Of a stretch of 64,000 bases of DNA, positions 51,250-62,365 are shown one piece after another (within the stretch, counting starts at the first letter, position 1; each line of letters starts with the position of its first letter). A program made the position numbers and the translations under genes. The DNA comes from Achatina immaculata (lineage: Eukaryota > Mollusca > Gastropoda > Stylommatophora > Achatinidae), in the NCBI GenBank assembly GCA_009760885.1, contig CM019708.1, positions 15,827,590 through 15,891,589 on the forward strand, written 5' to 3'. The notes beneath the pieces are model-generated. The model searched no databases. It saw only the letters and a list, made by a program, of their open reading frames with translations, and had not been told where the DNA came from.

Positions 51250-53785
51250 GGTCACATTTCATGCATGATAAACACTTGACAGGCACCCAGGTAAGACATT
51301 TTATGTATGATAAACACTTGAAAGGCACGCAGGTAAGACATTTTATGTATGATAAACACGTGATAGGCATACAGGTAAGACATTTCACGTATGATAAACA
51401 CTTGACAGGAACCCAAATAAGACATTTAATGCTTGACAAACAATTGACAGGCACACAGGTAAGACATTTAATGCCTGACAAACAATTGACAGGCACACAG
51501 GTAAGACATTTCATGTATGACAAATAATTGACAGGCACACAGGTAAGACATTTAATGCCTGACAAACAATTGACAGGCACACAGGTAAGACATTTCATGT
51601 ATGATAAACACTTGAAAGGCAACCAGGTAAGACATTTCATGTATGATAAACACTTGACAGACACCCAGGTAAGACATTTCATGTATGATAAACACTTGAC
51701 AGATACCCAAGTAAAACATTTCATGTATGATAAACACTTGACAGGCACACAGGTAAGACATTTCGTGTATGATAAACACTTGACAGACACCCAGGTAAGA
51801 CATTTCATGTATGATAAACACTTGATAGGCATCCAGGTAAGACATTTCATGTATGATAAACACGTGACAGGCACCCAGGTAAGACATTTCATGTATGATA
51901 AACACGTGACAGGCACACAGGTAAGACATTTAATGCCTGACAAAAAATTGACAGGCACACAGGTAAGACATTTCATGCCTGACAAACACTCGACAGGCAC
52001 ACAGGTAAGACATTTCATGCATGACAAACAATTGACAGGCACACAGGTAAGACATTTCATGTATAATAAACACTTGACAGGCAACCAGGTAAGACATTTC
52101 ATGTACGATAAACACGTGACAGATACCCAGGTAAAACATTTCATGTATGATAAACACTTGACAGGCACACAGGTAAGACATTCATGTATGATAAACACTT
52201 GACAGAAACCCAGGTAAGACATTTCGTGTATGATAAACACTTGACAGACACCCAGGTAAGACATTTCATGTATGATAAACACTTGATAGGCACCCAGGTA
52301 AGACATTTCATGTATGATAAACACGTGACAGGCAACCAGGTAAGACATTTCATGCATGATAAACACGTGACAGGCACACAGGTAAGACATTTCATGTATG
52401 ATAAACACTTGACAGACACCCAGGTAAGACATTTCATGTATGATAAACACTTGACAGATACCCAAGTAAAACATTTCATGTATGATAAACACTTGACAGG
52501 CACACAGGTAAGACATTTCGTGTATGATAAACACTTGACAGACACCCAGGTAAGACATTTCATGTATGATAAACACTTGATAGGCATCCAGGTAAGACAT
52601 TTCATGTATGATAAACACGTGACAGGCACCCAGGTAAGACATTTCATGTATGATAAACACGTGACAGGCACACAGGTAAGACATTTAATGCCTGACAAAA
52701 AATTGACAGGCACACAGGTAAGACATTTCATGCCTGACAAACACTCGACAGGCACACAGGTAAGACATTTCATGCATGACAAACAATTGACAGGCACACA
52801 GGTAAGACATTTCATGTATAATAAACACTTGACAGGCAACCAGGTAAGACATTTCATGTACGATAAACACGTGACAGATACCCAGGTAAAACATTTCATG
52901 TATGATAAACACTTGACAGGCACACAGGTAAGACATTTCATGTATGATAAACACTTGACAGAAACCCAGGTAAGACATTTCGTGTATGATAAACACTTGA
53001 CAGACACCCAGGTAAGACATTTCATGTATGATAAACACTTGATAGGCACCCAGGTAAGACATTTCATGTATGATAAACACGTGACAGGCAACCAGGTAAG
53101 ACATTTCATGCATGATAAACACGTGACAGGCACACAGGTAAGACATTTCATGTATGATAAACACGTGACAGGCAACCAGGTAAGACATTTCATGTATGAT
53201 AAACGCTTGACAGGCACCCAGGTAAGACACTTCATGTATGATAAACACGTGACAGGCACACAGGTAAGACATTTCATGTATGATGAACACTTGACAGGCA
53301 GCCAGGTAAGACATTGCATGTATGATAAACACGTGACAGGCACCCAGGTAAGACATTTCATGTATGATAAACACGTGACAGGCACCCAGGTAAGACATTT
53401 CATGTATGATAAACACTTGACAGAAACCCAGGTAAGACATTTCGTGTATGATAAACACTTGACAGACACCCAGGTAAGACATTTCATGTATGATAAACAC
53501 TTGATAGGCACCCAGGTAAGACATTTCATGTATGATAAACACGTGACAGGCACACAGGTAAGACATTTCATGTATGATGAACACTTGACAGGCAGCCAGG
53601 TAAGACATTGCATGTATGATAAACACTTGACAGGCACCCAGGTAAGACATTTCATGTATGATAAACACGTGACAGGCACCCAGGTAAGACATTTCATGTA
53701 TGATAAACACGTGACAGGCACACAGGTAAGACATTTCATGTGTGATAAACACTTGACAGGCAGCCAGGTAAAACACTTCATGTAG
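51250..53785. repeat. 42-bp minisatellite, about 60 copies, donor-rich
   Basis: The unit is ACATTTCATG, TATGATAAAC, ACTTGACAGG, CACCCAGGTA, AG. It has period 42, so both strands stay open for hundreds of codons (RHFMYDKHLTGTQV on plus), which is not evidence of coding. Most units carry CAGGTAAGA on plus. An 18-unit block at about 51660-52180 recurs at about 52415-52940 (offset 755 bases, one base short of 18 x 42), so there is higher-order structure. Confidence 0.95.
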
Positions 53786-54789
53786 AAATTTGAACAAATG
53801 ACAACAGCACGCTACCAACGCCCCGATCATGGAAAACATCAGGTTAGTTTAATGGTGGCTCAGGATGATGATAAAGCTCATATGATGGATGATGATATAT
53901 CGAGTGACATCTGAAAATATTATGTTGTTGAGATCAACATACACAGAAGCGTATGCTCTTTTTGATGTGGAAATTATCTTGAACCCGGATTTTGCGGATA
54001 AACAACTTTTTTAAATTGATTGTATTATAGTTCGTATTTGGTGAGAAGTAGTTAGTACTTTTGAAAGATTTTGGGGAGGGGGGATAATGATGATAATATA
54101 CTGTAGAGATCAATTAAAATCGATATTTTGTCAGTCAAAGGGAAGTAATAAACTTTAAAAGTAAAGGTAGTTGATCCAGTCCCTTATTTTAATACTGATT
54201 ATTTTTATTACTCACCTCATTTTTCCACGGGAAAAGAAAGTTAGTCCCAGCTCAGGTAATATTGACTGGTAATGTAAAGTTGCACGGGATATGTAATGTT
54301 AGCTTAGGGAAAAGTTAAAATGTAGAGATTTAGTTTTTAGGAAATTGTTTGTTTAAGAAACCAAAAGTTATAAAAACATGTAACTTCACTTGAATACAGT
54401 TTTTCATGATGGAACTTCGGGAAAGCTTAATGGATGTAGGCGAATGTATGTCCTTCACCATGAAATAAATAAATAAAAAGGTGGTCTTTCTACCCTGGTT
54501 AAGTAGATTTTAATCTACAAACCCTCACCACACACGTGGTAAAGTTATCTAGCGAGCCCATGCGGGCAAAAAAAGTAATTTTTAATTAAAAAAAATAAAA
54601 GAAAAAAAAAAGGAATATTTTGTAGAGAATATTTAAGAGTCAGATATTATTGTTATTGGATGATTATTGGGATTCAGTGTAGAAAGTCAGTGTACATGTA
54701 GTGCAGAAGTTTAGTTTCAGTTCAGTTCTGTCAGAGATGATGTATCTCTGTTTCGTTGAAATGCAGTTCTGGGTTTTCATTCACCATTT
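53786..54789. other. No recognised gene
   Basis: AT-rich sequence with A-rich stretches at about 54465-54615. It contains no coherent frames. It is the pre-insertion flank of the R1 element. Confidence 0.4.
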
Positions 54790-54801
54790 GTTGTGATAGG
54801 C

Positions 54802-56110
54802 CGCTGTTGGCGAGATCTTCAGCTGCCGTGCGTGGAGCGGTGCTCTTCCCGGCCAATGAAGAAATTTGCAAATGAGGTTGCCGCGCAGCATCACTGCGGA
54901 AAAGGTGGTTGAAAGAATAAAGCGAAGCAAACAGTCAAATCACGGCACCTCTGGTCTGGAGGTTGGCCACGTCCTGAGTGCAGTCATATCGTGTGAAATG
55001 CATGAACCGGTTTGTCCCAGAGGTTAAGTCACTGCTGGCTTGACTTTTCAAATGCCGCGCGTGGAGTGAAGCTCCTCCCGGTTAAGGAAGTAAATGCGGA
55101 AATAAAGGTTGCTGTGCGGCGCCGATGGGAAAAGGTGGTGGAAAGTGAAGTTTAACCTGGTATGTCCAGTAGTATCGCTACGAGAGCTATACCACGGCAC
55201 CTCTGCTCTAGAGGCCGCCTACGTCCGAAATACACCTACACTGGTGAAATATGCCTAAACCGGCACACACCAGGGGTGGAACTCGATGGCTAGACATGTC
55301 ATGCCACCTCCGCTCTAGAGGTCGGTAACGCCTGATAAACACCCATACTGGTGAATTTTGCCTAAACCGGCTCATACCAGGGGTGAATCTTGAAGGCTAT
55401 GAATGTCACAGTACCTCTGCCCTAGAGGTCGGTCCCGTCCCAAACATGCCCATACTGGGAAATGCCTAAACCGGCTCAACCCAGGGGTAGAAGTCACTAG
55501 TGGCGAGGATTCGTCCTCCTGGACAAAAGCTCCATCCTGGTCACAACTAGGAAGGGTAGCGGCCACGACCGCAAAATGCTGAAGTCGGAGACACTGGACC
55601 AGGGAAGTCTAGATAGGCAACCACCTCTCACCCGGCGGGGATGTCTGCGTATCCTAATCACGCTGAGGTTTTCCGGTGAGAAAGTCCAACCCTGGACTGG
55701 ATGGGCAACCACCTCTCACCCGGCGGTGATACACGGGTATCTCATAACACGTCGAGGTTTTCCGGTGAGAAAGTCCAACTCTGTCCTGGGTGGGCTGACG
55801 CCTCTCACCCAGCGGGGATGCACTGATATTCCAAACACGTCGAGGTCTTCCGGTGAGAAAGTCCAACCCTAGACCAAACTGGTGCAATGAAAACCACGGT
55901 GTCACGCAATCCCGCTTCCGAGACCCACCAAGAATACAGGCTAAAGCACTGTGATACTCTGAACCCCTTGTGGTCCTTCGTGGAACTCATGTGGTCTATT
56001 TTGGACCACACAGGGGACCACCGGACCTAACGAGGACCACATGTGTGAATTCAGTAGGTTCACAGTGCGGTTTTTGGTGGTAGAAGTGAACGAAGAAGAA
56101 GAAGAAGAAG
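54802..56110 (+). mobile_element. Composite retroposon R1, copy 2, (GAA)n tail, 11-bp TSD
   Basis: A non-coding 1.3-kb element. Two related head segments (CTTCCCGGCCAATGAAG, CTCCTCCCGGTTAAGGAAG) come first. About five blocks with GCTCTAGAGG and CTAAACCGGCT follow, then a core (GCGGCCACGACC, GAAGTCGGAGACACTGGACC), then three roughly 88-bp blocks with CCACCTCTCACCC and GTGAGAAAGTCCAA, then a unique 3' part. It ends GAACGAAGAAGAAGAAG. The direct repeat TTGTGATAGGC lies at 54791-54801 and 56111-56121. The (GAA)n tail matches the tail of LINE E, the plausible source of its mobilising enzyme. Confidence 0.82.
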
Positions 56111-56121
56111 TTGTGATAGGC

Positions 56122-56575
56122 TAGATAGAGAGGATTTTTAATATGTTCTTAAGTTCGACTTGAACTGGTAGCTAGCCTGTAGCAGAACTAGTGAAAATGT
56201 AACGTACGGCTGAGGTATTGTACTGTTTAGGACAGACAATTGTTATTGTCATATATTAAGAATGAGACTGTGGTGGGGATTTTTTTAGAATTCATTGTAT
56301 TGTGAGAAGCTTTTGGTAATCGTGTGAGTATGAAATAGTTTTTTTTTTATTAATTGTTGATACTGGTTTCTTCCCATATGGTGTAATAACGCCGGGAATC
56401 CTATGCTTGTAATCTTGACAAGCTGTGTGGCTTCATCTCATTTTCCATCAGTTCAAACTTATTTTCTTCATTAATGAATGCACTCTATGTGTACATATTA
56501 GTTGGAGTCTTATTGACTTGATGGAGTTTTTCTGCTGTTAGTTCTGTTGTGCGACTGGAAGTCCAATTGATGTTT
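56122..56575. other. No recognised feature
   Basis: Right flank of the R1 insertion. A T-rich run lies at about 56338-56350 and nothing else is supportable. Confidence 0.4.
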
Positions 56576-56579
56576 TCAT

Positions 56580-58372
56580 TTGTGACTCTGGTGTTTTTAT
56601 TGTAGTAGTAGCCAGTCTGGTTATTGTTGTTGTTGTGGTAGTAGCGAGTCTGGGTACTGTTGTTGTTGTAGTAGCCAATTTGGGTATTGCTGTTGTAGTA
56701 GCTCTAGCGAGTCTGGGTATTGTTGTTGCTGTAGTAGCCAGTCTGAGTATTGCTGTTGTCGTAGTAGCGAGTCTGGGTATTGTTGTTGTAGTAGTAGCGA
56801 GTCTGGGTATTGTTGTTGTAGTAGTAGCGAGTCTGGGTATTGTTGTTGTAGTAGTAGCGAGTCTGGGTATTGTTGTTGTAGTAGTAGTGAGTCTGGGTAT
56901 TGTTGTTGTAGTAGTAGCGAGTCTGGGTATTGTTGTTGTAGTAATAGCCAGTCTTGGTATTGTTGTTGTAGTAGTAGCAGCGAGTCTGGGTATTGTTGTT
57001 GTAGTAGTAGCAGCGAGGCTGGGTATTGTTGTTGTAGTAGTAGCAGCGAGTATGGGTATTGTTGTTGTAGTAGCAGCGAGTCTGGGTATTGTTGTTGTAG
57101 TAGTAGCGAGTCTGGGTATTGTTGTTGTAGTAATAGCCAGTCTTGGTATTGTTGTTGTAGTAGTAGCAGCGAGGCTGGGTATTGTTGTTGTTGTAGTAGC
57201 AGCGAGGCTGGGTATTGTTGTTGTAGTAGTAGCGAGTCTGGGTATTGTTGTTGTAGTAGTAGCAAGTCTGGGTATTGTTGTTGTAGTAGTAGCGAGTCTG
57301 GGTATTGTTGTTGTAGTAGTAGCGAGTCTGGGTATTGTTGTTGTAGTAGTAGCGAGTCTGGGTATTGTTGTTGTAGTAGTAGCAAGTCTGGGTATTGTTG
57401 TTGTAGTAGTAGCGAGTCTGGGTATTGTTGTTGTAGTAGTAGCGAGTCTGGGTATTGTTGTTGTAGTAGTAGCGAGTCTGGGTATTGTTGTTGTAGTAGT
57501 AGCAGCGAGACTTGGTATTGTTGTTGTAGTAGTAGCGAGTCTGTGTATTGTTGTTGTAGTAGTAGCAGCGAGTCTGGGTATTGTTGTTGTAGTAATAGCC
57601 AGTCTTGGTATTGTTGTTGTAGTAGTAGCAGCGAGTCTGGGTATTGTTGTTGTAGTAGCAGCGAGTCTGGGTATTGTTGTTGTAGTAGTAGCGAGTCTGG
57701 GTATTGTTGTTGTAGTAGTAGCAGCGAGACTTGGTATTGTTGTTGTAGTAGTAGCAGCGAGACTTGGTATTGTTGTTGTAGTAGTAGCAGCGAGACTTGG
57801 TATTGTTGTTGTAGTAGTAGCAGCGAGTCTGGGTATTGTTGCTGTAGTAGTAGCAGCGAGACTTGGTATTGTTGTTGTAGTAGTAGCAGCGAGTCTGGGT
57901 ATTGTTGTTGTAGTAGTAGCAGCGAGTCTGGGTATTGTTGTTGTAGTAGTAGCAGCGAGACTTGGTATTGTTGTTGTAGTAGTAGCGAGTCTGTGTATTG
58001 TTGTTGTAGTAGTAGCGAGTGTGGGTATTGTTGTTGTAGTAGTAGCGAGTCTGGGTATTGTTGTTGTAGTAGTAGCGAGTCTGGGTATTGTTGTTGTAGT
58101 AGTAGCGAGTCTGGGTATTGTTGTTGTAGTAGTAGCGAGTCTGGGTATTGTTGTTGTAGTAGTAGCGAGTCTGGGTATTGTTGTTGTAGTAGTAGCGAAT
58201 CTGTGTATTGTTGTTGTAGTAGTAGCGAGTGTGGGTATTGTTGTTGTAGTAGTAGCGAGTCTGGGTATTGTTGTTGTAGTAGTAGCGAGTCTGGGTATTG
58301 TTGTTGTAATAGTAGCGAGTCTGGGTATTGTTGTTGTAGTAATAGTGAGTCTGGGTATTGTTTTTGGTGTCA
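56580..58372. repeat. 30/33-bp minisatellite with nested trinucleotides
   Basis: The unit is ATTGTTGTTG, TAGTAGTAGC, GAGTCTGGGT, or a 33-bp form with an extra AGC. About 58 units. Both lengths are multiples of 3 and the unit lacks stops in several frames, so frames of up to about 600 residues on both strands (TTTTIPRLA on minus, VVVVASLGI on plus) are repeat artefacts. Confidence 0.95.
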
Positions 58373-58699
58373 CTCAGCGAATACTACAGTGACAGGCTTG
58401 CCGATTTGGTTTGAAAACGGCTGAGCAAAATATTTGAAGCAACAACAACAACAACAACATCATCAACAACAACAACACCAACAAGAAATGTAACATAAAA
58501 ACCACAGTATATCTCCATTATACCTTTGTGAGAAATTCTATCTAAGAAGACATTCCACTTGTTCTTGCTGGTCTAGATAAACTATCAGTAGAGCTCTTAG
58601 TATAGTTGGTGCAGTGGTGACACATCAGCTATATACGTCTTGTTGACATACGTCGTCAGTGGCAAGACACAGATAACATCCACAGTCAACTAGAACCAC
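58373..58699. other. (CAA)n and unique sequence
   Basis: (CAA)n lies at about 58439-58482. No gene is seen in the rest. Confidence 0.6.
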
Positions 58700-59070
58700 C
58701 AGAAGGCAAAGAAATACTAGAGACATGGTTGTCTCTCTCTCTCTCCTTCTCTCTCTCACTCTCTTTCTCCCTCACACACACACTTAAATGTTCACAAGAT
58801 GACTCGAGCACAAAGTAATACAGGTCTCACACAACTTTAGATTAGACCATGACTCAAATTGGCTAACAAAATCATGGCTCCCTTCACGCAAATCATGCAC
58901 ACGCTTTGTCTCAGTTCCCTCGCCTTATCCAAGAAAGTCCAACTGTACCAGGAAATATGTGCACACAAGTCAGGGCCACCGCCCCCATAAGCTCGAATAT
59001 ACAAAGAAACAACCAGGGTAGTTAACTTTACATGACATTTGCAGGGGAGAACACCCCGATAAACATTTAC
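58700..59070 (+). repeat. Dispersed repeat R3, copy 1
   Basis: Shares blocks in the same order with 60540-60860: CTAGAGACATG plus a CT-rich run, TCACAAGATGA, GGCTAACAAAA, AAACAACCAGGG and GTTAACTTTACATGA. It is diverged and non-coding. Confidence 0.65.
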
Positions 59071-59364
59071 AGAAGGTCGAGTTCTCTTTTGGAGGAATAG
59101 TTCTCACTATTGTCCGATTTCAGGCAGCTTTTCTATGAAAATGACGAAGCTCCCATTCATGGAGGTCTTAGATTTTATTTCTGTTTCAGTTATTTATATA
59201 TGCGCTCTTCGTCTAAGTGAACAGTTTTGAAGCAAGCAGATATCAATCGTTATTGCTGAGCTGCACCTCTCATGGCAGAATCTACAAACTTTGGATTCCA
59301 GCACGTACAGTCTGGGGGCTTTAAGTTAAAAAAAAACAAGGTGCTTTAATAATAGAGAAAGATG
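59071..59364. other. No recognised feature
   Basis: Short unique segment between R3 and the 39-bp array. Confidence 0.4.
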
Positions 59365-60475
59365 ATAATCACGTTCGGTATGATGGTTGATGTAGAACCA
59401 CATAATAGCATATAGTATGATGGTTGATGTAGAACCACATAATAACATGTAGTATGATGGTTGATGTAAAACCACATAATAGCATGCAGTGTGATTGTTG
59501 ATGTAAAACCACATAATAACATGTAGTATGACGGTTGATGTAGAACCACATAATAGCATGCAGTATGACGGTTGATGTAGAACCACATAATAGCATTGAG
59601 AAGGATGGTTGATGTAGCACGCCACATAATAACATTGAGAAGGATGGTTGATGTAACACGCCACATAATAACATTGAGAAGGATGGTTTATGTAGCACGC
59701 CACATAATAACATTGAGAAGGATGGTTGATGTAACACGACACATAATAACATTGAGAAGGATGGTTGATGTAGCACGCCACATAATAACATTGAGAAGGA
59801 TGGTTGATGTAGCACGCCACATAATAACATTGAGAAGGATGGTTGATGTAACACGCCACATAATAACATTGAGAAGGATGGTTGATGTAGCACGCCACAT
59901 AATAACATTGAGAAGGATGGTTGATGTAACACGCCACATAATAACATTGAGAAGGATGGTTTATGTAGCACGCCACATAATAACATTGAGAAGGATGGTT
60001 GATGTAACACGACACATAATAACATTGAGAAGGATGGTTGATGTAGCACGCCACATAATAACATTGAGAAGGATGGTTGATGTAGCACGCCACATAATAA
60101 CATTGAGAAGGATGGTTGATGTAACACGCCACATAATAACATTGAGAAGGATGGTTGATGTAGCACGCCACATAATAACATTGAGAAGGATGGTTGATGT
60201 AGCACGCAACATAATAACATTGAGAAGGATGGTTGATGTAGCACGCCACATAATAACATTCAGAAGGATGGTTGATGTAGCACGACACATAATAACATTC
60301 AGAAGGATGGTTGATGTAGCACGACACATAATAACATTCAGAAGGATGGTTGATGTAGCACGACACATAATAACATTCAGAAGGATGGTTGATGTAGCAC
60401 GCCACATAATAACATTCAGAAGGATGGTTGATGTAACACGACACATAATAACATTGAGAAGGATGGTTGAAGTAG
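59365..60475. repeat. 39-bp minisatellite, with a 37-bp subfamily at left
   Basis: The main unit is CATTGAGAAG, GATGGTTGAT, GTAGCACGCC, ACATAATAA, period 39, from about 59590 to 60475. The left part (59365-59590) uses GTAGAACCACATAATAGCAT. Right-end units have CATTCAG for CATTGAG. Open frames on both strands are artefacts. Confidence 0.95.
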
Positions 60476-60539
60476 CATGGCTGCTGGTGGTGACAGACAG
60501 AACAGAAATCCCACGCGCAGGAGATACATAAGCCAGCTG

Positions 60540-60860
60540 GGTTAACCAGACTTACAGAAAGCTTCTAGAGACATGCTTGTCTCTTTCTCTCTCAAGTAAC
60601 AGAACGATTCTACGAAAACATCACTACATCCTCACAAGATAAGACGCAGAACCAGACTGACTAACAAAAAACAAAAAACTACAGCTTTCACACTTCCACA
60701 GACCTCGCTCAGTCCTCCACACAAATACACTATCCGCACGCCCGAACTGAGCCCAGAGGTCGGGGGAAATCACCCCGTAAATCGAAGTATATAAAACAAA
60801 CAATCAGGGGCGTTAACTTTACATGAGTTTTTGCATGGTTGCATTCTTTGATAAACAAAT
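60540..60860 (+). repeat. Dispersed repeat R3, copy 2
   Basis: See 58700-59070. Same order of conserved blocks (CTAGAGACATGCTTGTCTC, TCACAAGATAAG, ACAATCAGGGGCG, TTAACTTTACATGAG). The two copies flank the 39-bp array in direct orientation. Confidence 0.65.
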
Positions 60861-61260
60861 TCTGTTACACCTCTAGCAAGAATGGAATTGATCTATCCAT
60901 TAACCTCTTGTTTTCTTGGGCAAAATGGTATGTAGAAACTGCACATAAACATCTAACAAAGCAATAATGACGCTTAATATTGTTCAACTTATTTTATTCA
61001 CTACTAAATTTTACAGGGACATACGCTTGGATGTTTGTGTTGAAGTTCTGTTTCTAAATGTTTGTATGATTTTATCACTGTAGCGCTAGTAGTAAGGGGA
61101 GTGAGAAATGTGGTAAGAGTGAACATTAAAGTGTGTGAATTTTTAAAACTGTTTGAATATTGTCTGTCAGCTCCAGCACAAAAAGTATAATATTTCAGAA
61201 AGAATCTTCGGAAAAGTGGAGTTGAAAACTAAAAATGGTGATCAGTATTTAGTTGGGTTT
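60861..61260. other. Gene B downstream flank
   Basis: No feature apart from the expected 3' UTR of gene B. A polyadenylation signal was not identified with confidence. Confidence 0.45.
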
Positions 61261-61626
61261 CTACTTTCGCACCTTCATTTCTGTCGCTTCGAGAGATTCG
61301 ACGAAGCTGCTCACTTCCTCCCAGATTACGCCTACAGTGTCATTGACTGCCCACAGCCCATTCAGGTTGGAGTAGTAGCATCCCTTATACCACCAGGCGC
61401 CCGAGCAAATCTCGGCGCAGTTTTCACGATCCTGGTCGTTGTCTTGGTCGAAGGTGCTGAAACTCATACCATTGTGATACGACGCTAGACTGTCGCCTGC
61501 TGTGCCACTGTAGCCACTCACTGAGAGATTGTACTTGGAGACCTCATCACCAACACTAAAGTGTGAGTACTGAGCGTAATATTTCTTACCTTTAAATGTC
61601 ATGTCAACCCTGAGCGCATAATTACC
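61261..61626 (-). CDS. Gene B: last FReD exon (partial gene)
   Basis: The terminal exon is 366 bp, as in gene A. It starts after TTACAG and encodes GNYALRVDMTFKGKKYYAQY, VSGYSGTAGDSL, FSTFDQDNDQDRENCAE, SGAWWYKGCYYSNLNG and EMKVRK and a stop. It keeps the canonical calcium-site DQDND, the late Cys pair (NCAE and GCYYSN) and the WWY..C.YSNLNG ligand-pocket motif that gene A has altered. An extra Cys (EICSG) is present. The earlier exons must lie right of 64000. The acceptor is preceded by (TA)n instead of a pyrimidine tract. Confidence 0.92.
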   Translation of the reverse strand, partial: GNYALRVDMTFKGKKYYAQYSHFSVGDEVSKYNLSVSGYSGTAGDSLASYHNGMSFSTFDQDNDQDRENCAEICSGAWWYKGCYYSNLNGLWAVNDTVGVIWEEVSSFVESLEATEMKVRK

Positions 61627-61628
61627 CT

Positions 61629-61629
61629 G

Positions 61630-61687
<58 letters not shown>
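61629..61687. repeat. (TA)n microsatellite at the gene B acceptor
   Basis: About 58 bases of TA. On minus it ends two bases before the CAG acceptor. Confidence 0.95.
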
Positions 61688-61690
<3 letters not shown>

Positions 61691-61726
61691 AAATTTGTGA
61701 TATACTGGGTAAGTGTACAGGAAAAC

Positions 61727-62080
61727 AAATGAGAAGACCTGACAGATTATAAAACAAATGAGAAGACCTGACAGATTATAAAACAAATGAGAAGACCTGA
61801 CAGATTATAAAACAAGTGAGAAGACATGACAGATTATAAAACACGGTCTCGAACTCATCATTAACATACAATACGACAGTGAAATCATAACTGACATAAA
61901 ATACGACAGTCAAATCATTACTGACATAAAATATGTCAGTCAAATCTTCACTGACATAAAATATGTCAGTCTCAAATCATCACTGGCAAAATATACGACA
62001 GTCAAATCATCACTGACATAAAATATGTCACTCAAATCACCACTGACATAAAATATGTCACTCAAATCATCACTGATAGG
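61727..62080. repeat. Two short minisatellites
   Basis: A roughly 28-bp unit (AGAAGACCTGACAGATTATA) repeats four times at 61729-61840. A roughly 30-bp unit (CACTGACATAAAATATGTCA) repeats about seven times at 61860-62075. Intronic in gene B. Confidence 0.85.
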
Positions 62081-62134
62081 AACTATTGACATTGCTTACT
62101 GTGTTTTGTAGTATACAATTGTCAGGACAAGAGA

Positions 62135-62365
62135 ACAAAAGCTGGCCAAGACCCTGTCCCGCCTCTCCGTTAGTGCTACTAGCAAACGGCTCAGTCTGAC
62201 AGCCTGATGAGCTGTGGTCCCCAGGGCGAAGGGTCCATCATGCAGCACAGCATGTTTTCCTGCTTTTTTAGCTCCACCCTGTGATCTGCAAGCTAATCAC
62301 CGTGGCGTAAATTCGAAACGATGATTTGCTTCAACACATTCACTGCATCAGCTGCAAAAACCTTT
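62135..62365 (-). repeat. Dispersed repeat R2, copy 4
   Basis: On minus, GCAGCTGATGCAGTGAATGT and, at the other end, GAGAGGCGGGACAGGGTCTT match the ends of the other R2 copies. The middle is diverged. Confidence 0.65.

Noticed and set aside
51218..53839. Frames of 380-550 residues on both strands, looking like repeat proteins
   Set aside because: The 42-bp array has a period divisible by 3 and is open on both strands. There is no start or splice context, and a one-base deletion near 52180 breaks the plus frame while the array continues.
56538..58424. Thr/Ile/Pro mucin-like protein of about 610 residues on minus
   Set aside because: Tempting because mucin-like repeats occur in secreted proteins, but the frame is simply the 30/33-bp array and has no signal peptide, splice sites or unique flanking domain.
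59326..60531. Repeat peptides YYVACYINHPSQC and RRMVDVARHIITL
   Set aside because: Both are translations of one 39-bp array on opposite strands.
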